Below the pieces are notes generated by a model, which worked only from the letters and a program-made list of their open reading frames with translations, was not told the origin of the DNA and made no database searches. Source: Synergistaceae bacterium (GTDB taxonomy: Bacteria; Synergistota; Synergistia; Synergistales; Aminobacteriaceae). From it: DNA of 42,844 nt. This document shows positions 42,722 to 42,844 of the stretch, piece after piece. The position numbers were made by a program, and so were the translations under genes. Position 1 is the stretch's first letter. The number at the start of each line of letters is the position of its first letter. Where the stretch lies: positions 1 to 42,844 of the forward strand of contig JAFUYQ010000026.1 of NCBI GenBank assembly GCA_017470485.1. Reading direction: 5' to 3'.

Positions 42722-42844
42722 TAGCCCGTAGCCCGTAGCCCGTAGCCCGTAGCCCGTAGCCCGTAGCCCGTAGCCCGTAGCCCGTAGCCCGTAGCCCGTA
42801 GCCCGTAGCCCGTAGCCCGTAGCCCGTAGCCCGTAGCCCGTAGC
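42722..42844. repeat. Heptanucleotide tandem array, at least 17 copies of TAGCCCG, running off the window
   Basis: Seventeen complete units and four bases of the next fill 42722-42844 without a mismatch, and the array meets the window end. It has the same unit and the same place relative to the leader as the array at 41437-41488. The promoter for the gene, if arranged alike, lies beyond the window. Confidence 0.97.

Noticed and set aside
41437..42844. CRISPR-like or telomere-like array
   Set aside because: The 7-bp units abut with no spacers and no cas genes are near; telomere-like resemblance of TAGCCCG has no meaning in a bacterial chromosome without other signs of an end.

Overview
The window looks like a chromosomal segment of a flagellated, fermentative member of the Synergistota, probably host- or rumen-associated. 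The strongest clue is the Synergist-CTERM type C-terminus (Gly-Gly-Cys, hydrophobic helix, Arg/Lys tail) on the esterase at 6250-8472, with a variant on the protein at 38350-40038. An NfnAB-type electron-bifurcating transhydrogenase, a split UxaA-type dehydratase with a DAACS transporter, frequent TTG starts and a Bacillus-like flagellar/chemotaxis order agree with this. The assignment is inference; no rRNA is present.

Layout. 1-140 is the right end of an IS200/IS605-type (TnpB) element that has cut off the 3' end of a lipoprotein gene (120-1499). 1536-5375 is a catabolic locus: a LysR regulator divergent from a two-subunit UxaA/SuyAB-type lyase and a dicarboxylate/amino-acid:cation symporter. 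5378-8472 holds a small lipoprotein and a surface-type carboxylesterase. 8633-11014 is nfnAB. 11138-13530 is a leftward set: a nitronate monooxygenase-like flavoprotein, an esterase, and the remnant of an MFS (GPH) transporter. 13621-18201 holds an aminotransferase, a beta-helix lipoprotein with a Thr-Asp repeat linker, pgi and an exported unknown.

18314-36815 is one nearly gapless co-directional run of 18.5 kb. It begins with flhA-flhF-flhG-cheB-cheA-cheC-cheD-fliA, a FapA/DUF342 protein, an unknown and whiA. It continues with an isochorismatase-like hydrolase, a GT39-like glycosyltransferase, an exported unknown, galE, a degenerate PAS-GGDEF protein and rsmA. There is no cheW in the chemotaxis block. 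After it come a leftward metallo-beta-lactamase-fold hydrolase, a tRNA-Leu with the unusual anticodon AAG, and a VOC-family protein.

The most unusual part is 38281-42844. A leftward three-gene unit encodes a beta-rich exported protein, a 123-residue exported partner and a leucine-rich-repeat protein with a variant Synergist-CTERM anchor. A second, related exported protein lies upstream of it. Both beta-rich genes have the same ~105-bp leader, and both leaders are headed by a tandem array of the same heptamer (TAGCCCG): 7 copies in one, at least 17 running off the window end in the other. A good promoter sits directly next to the 7-copy array, so the array lies at or just after the inferred transcription start. 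This is the layout expected for phase-variable expression of surface proteins by slipped-strand mispairing, and it is the best candidate here for an undescribed system.
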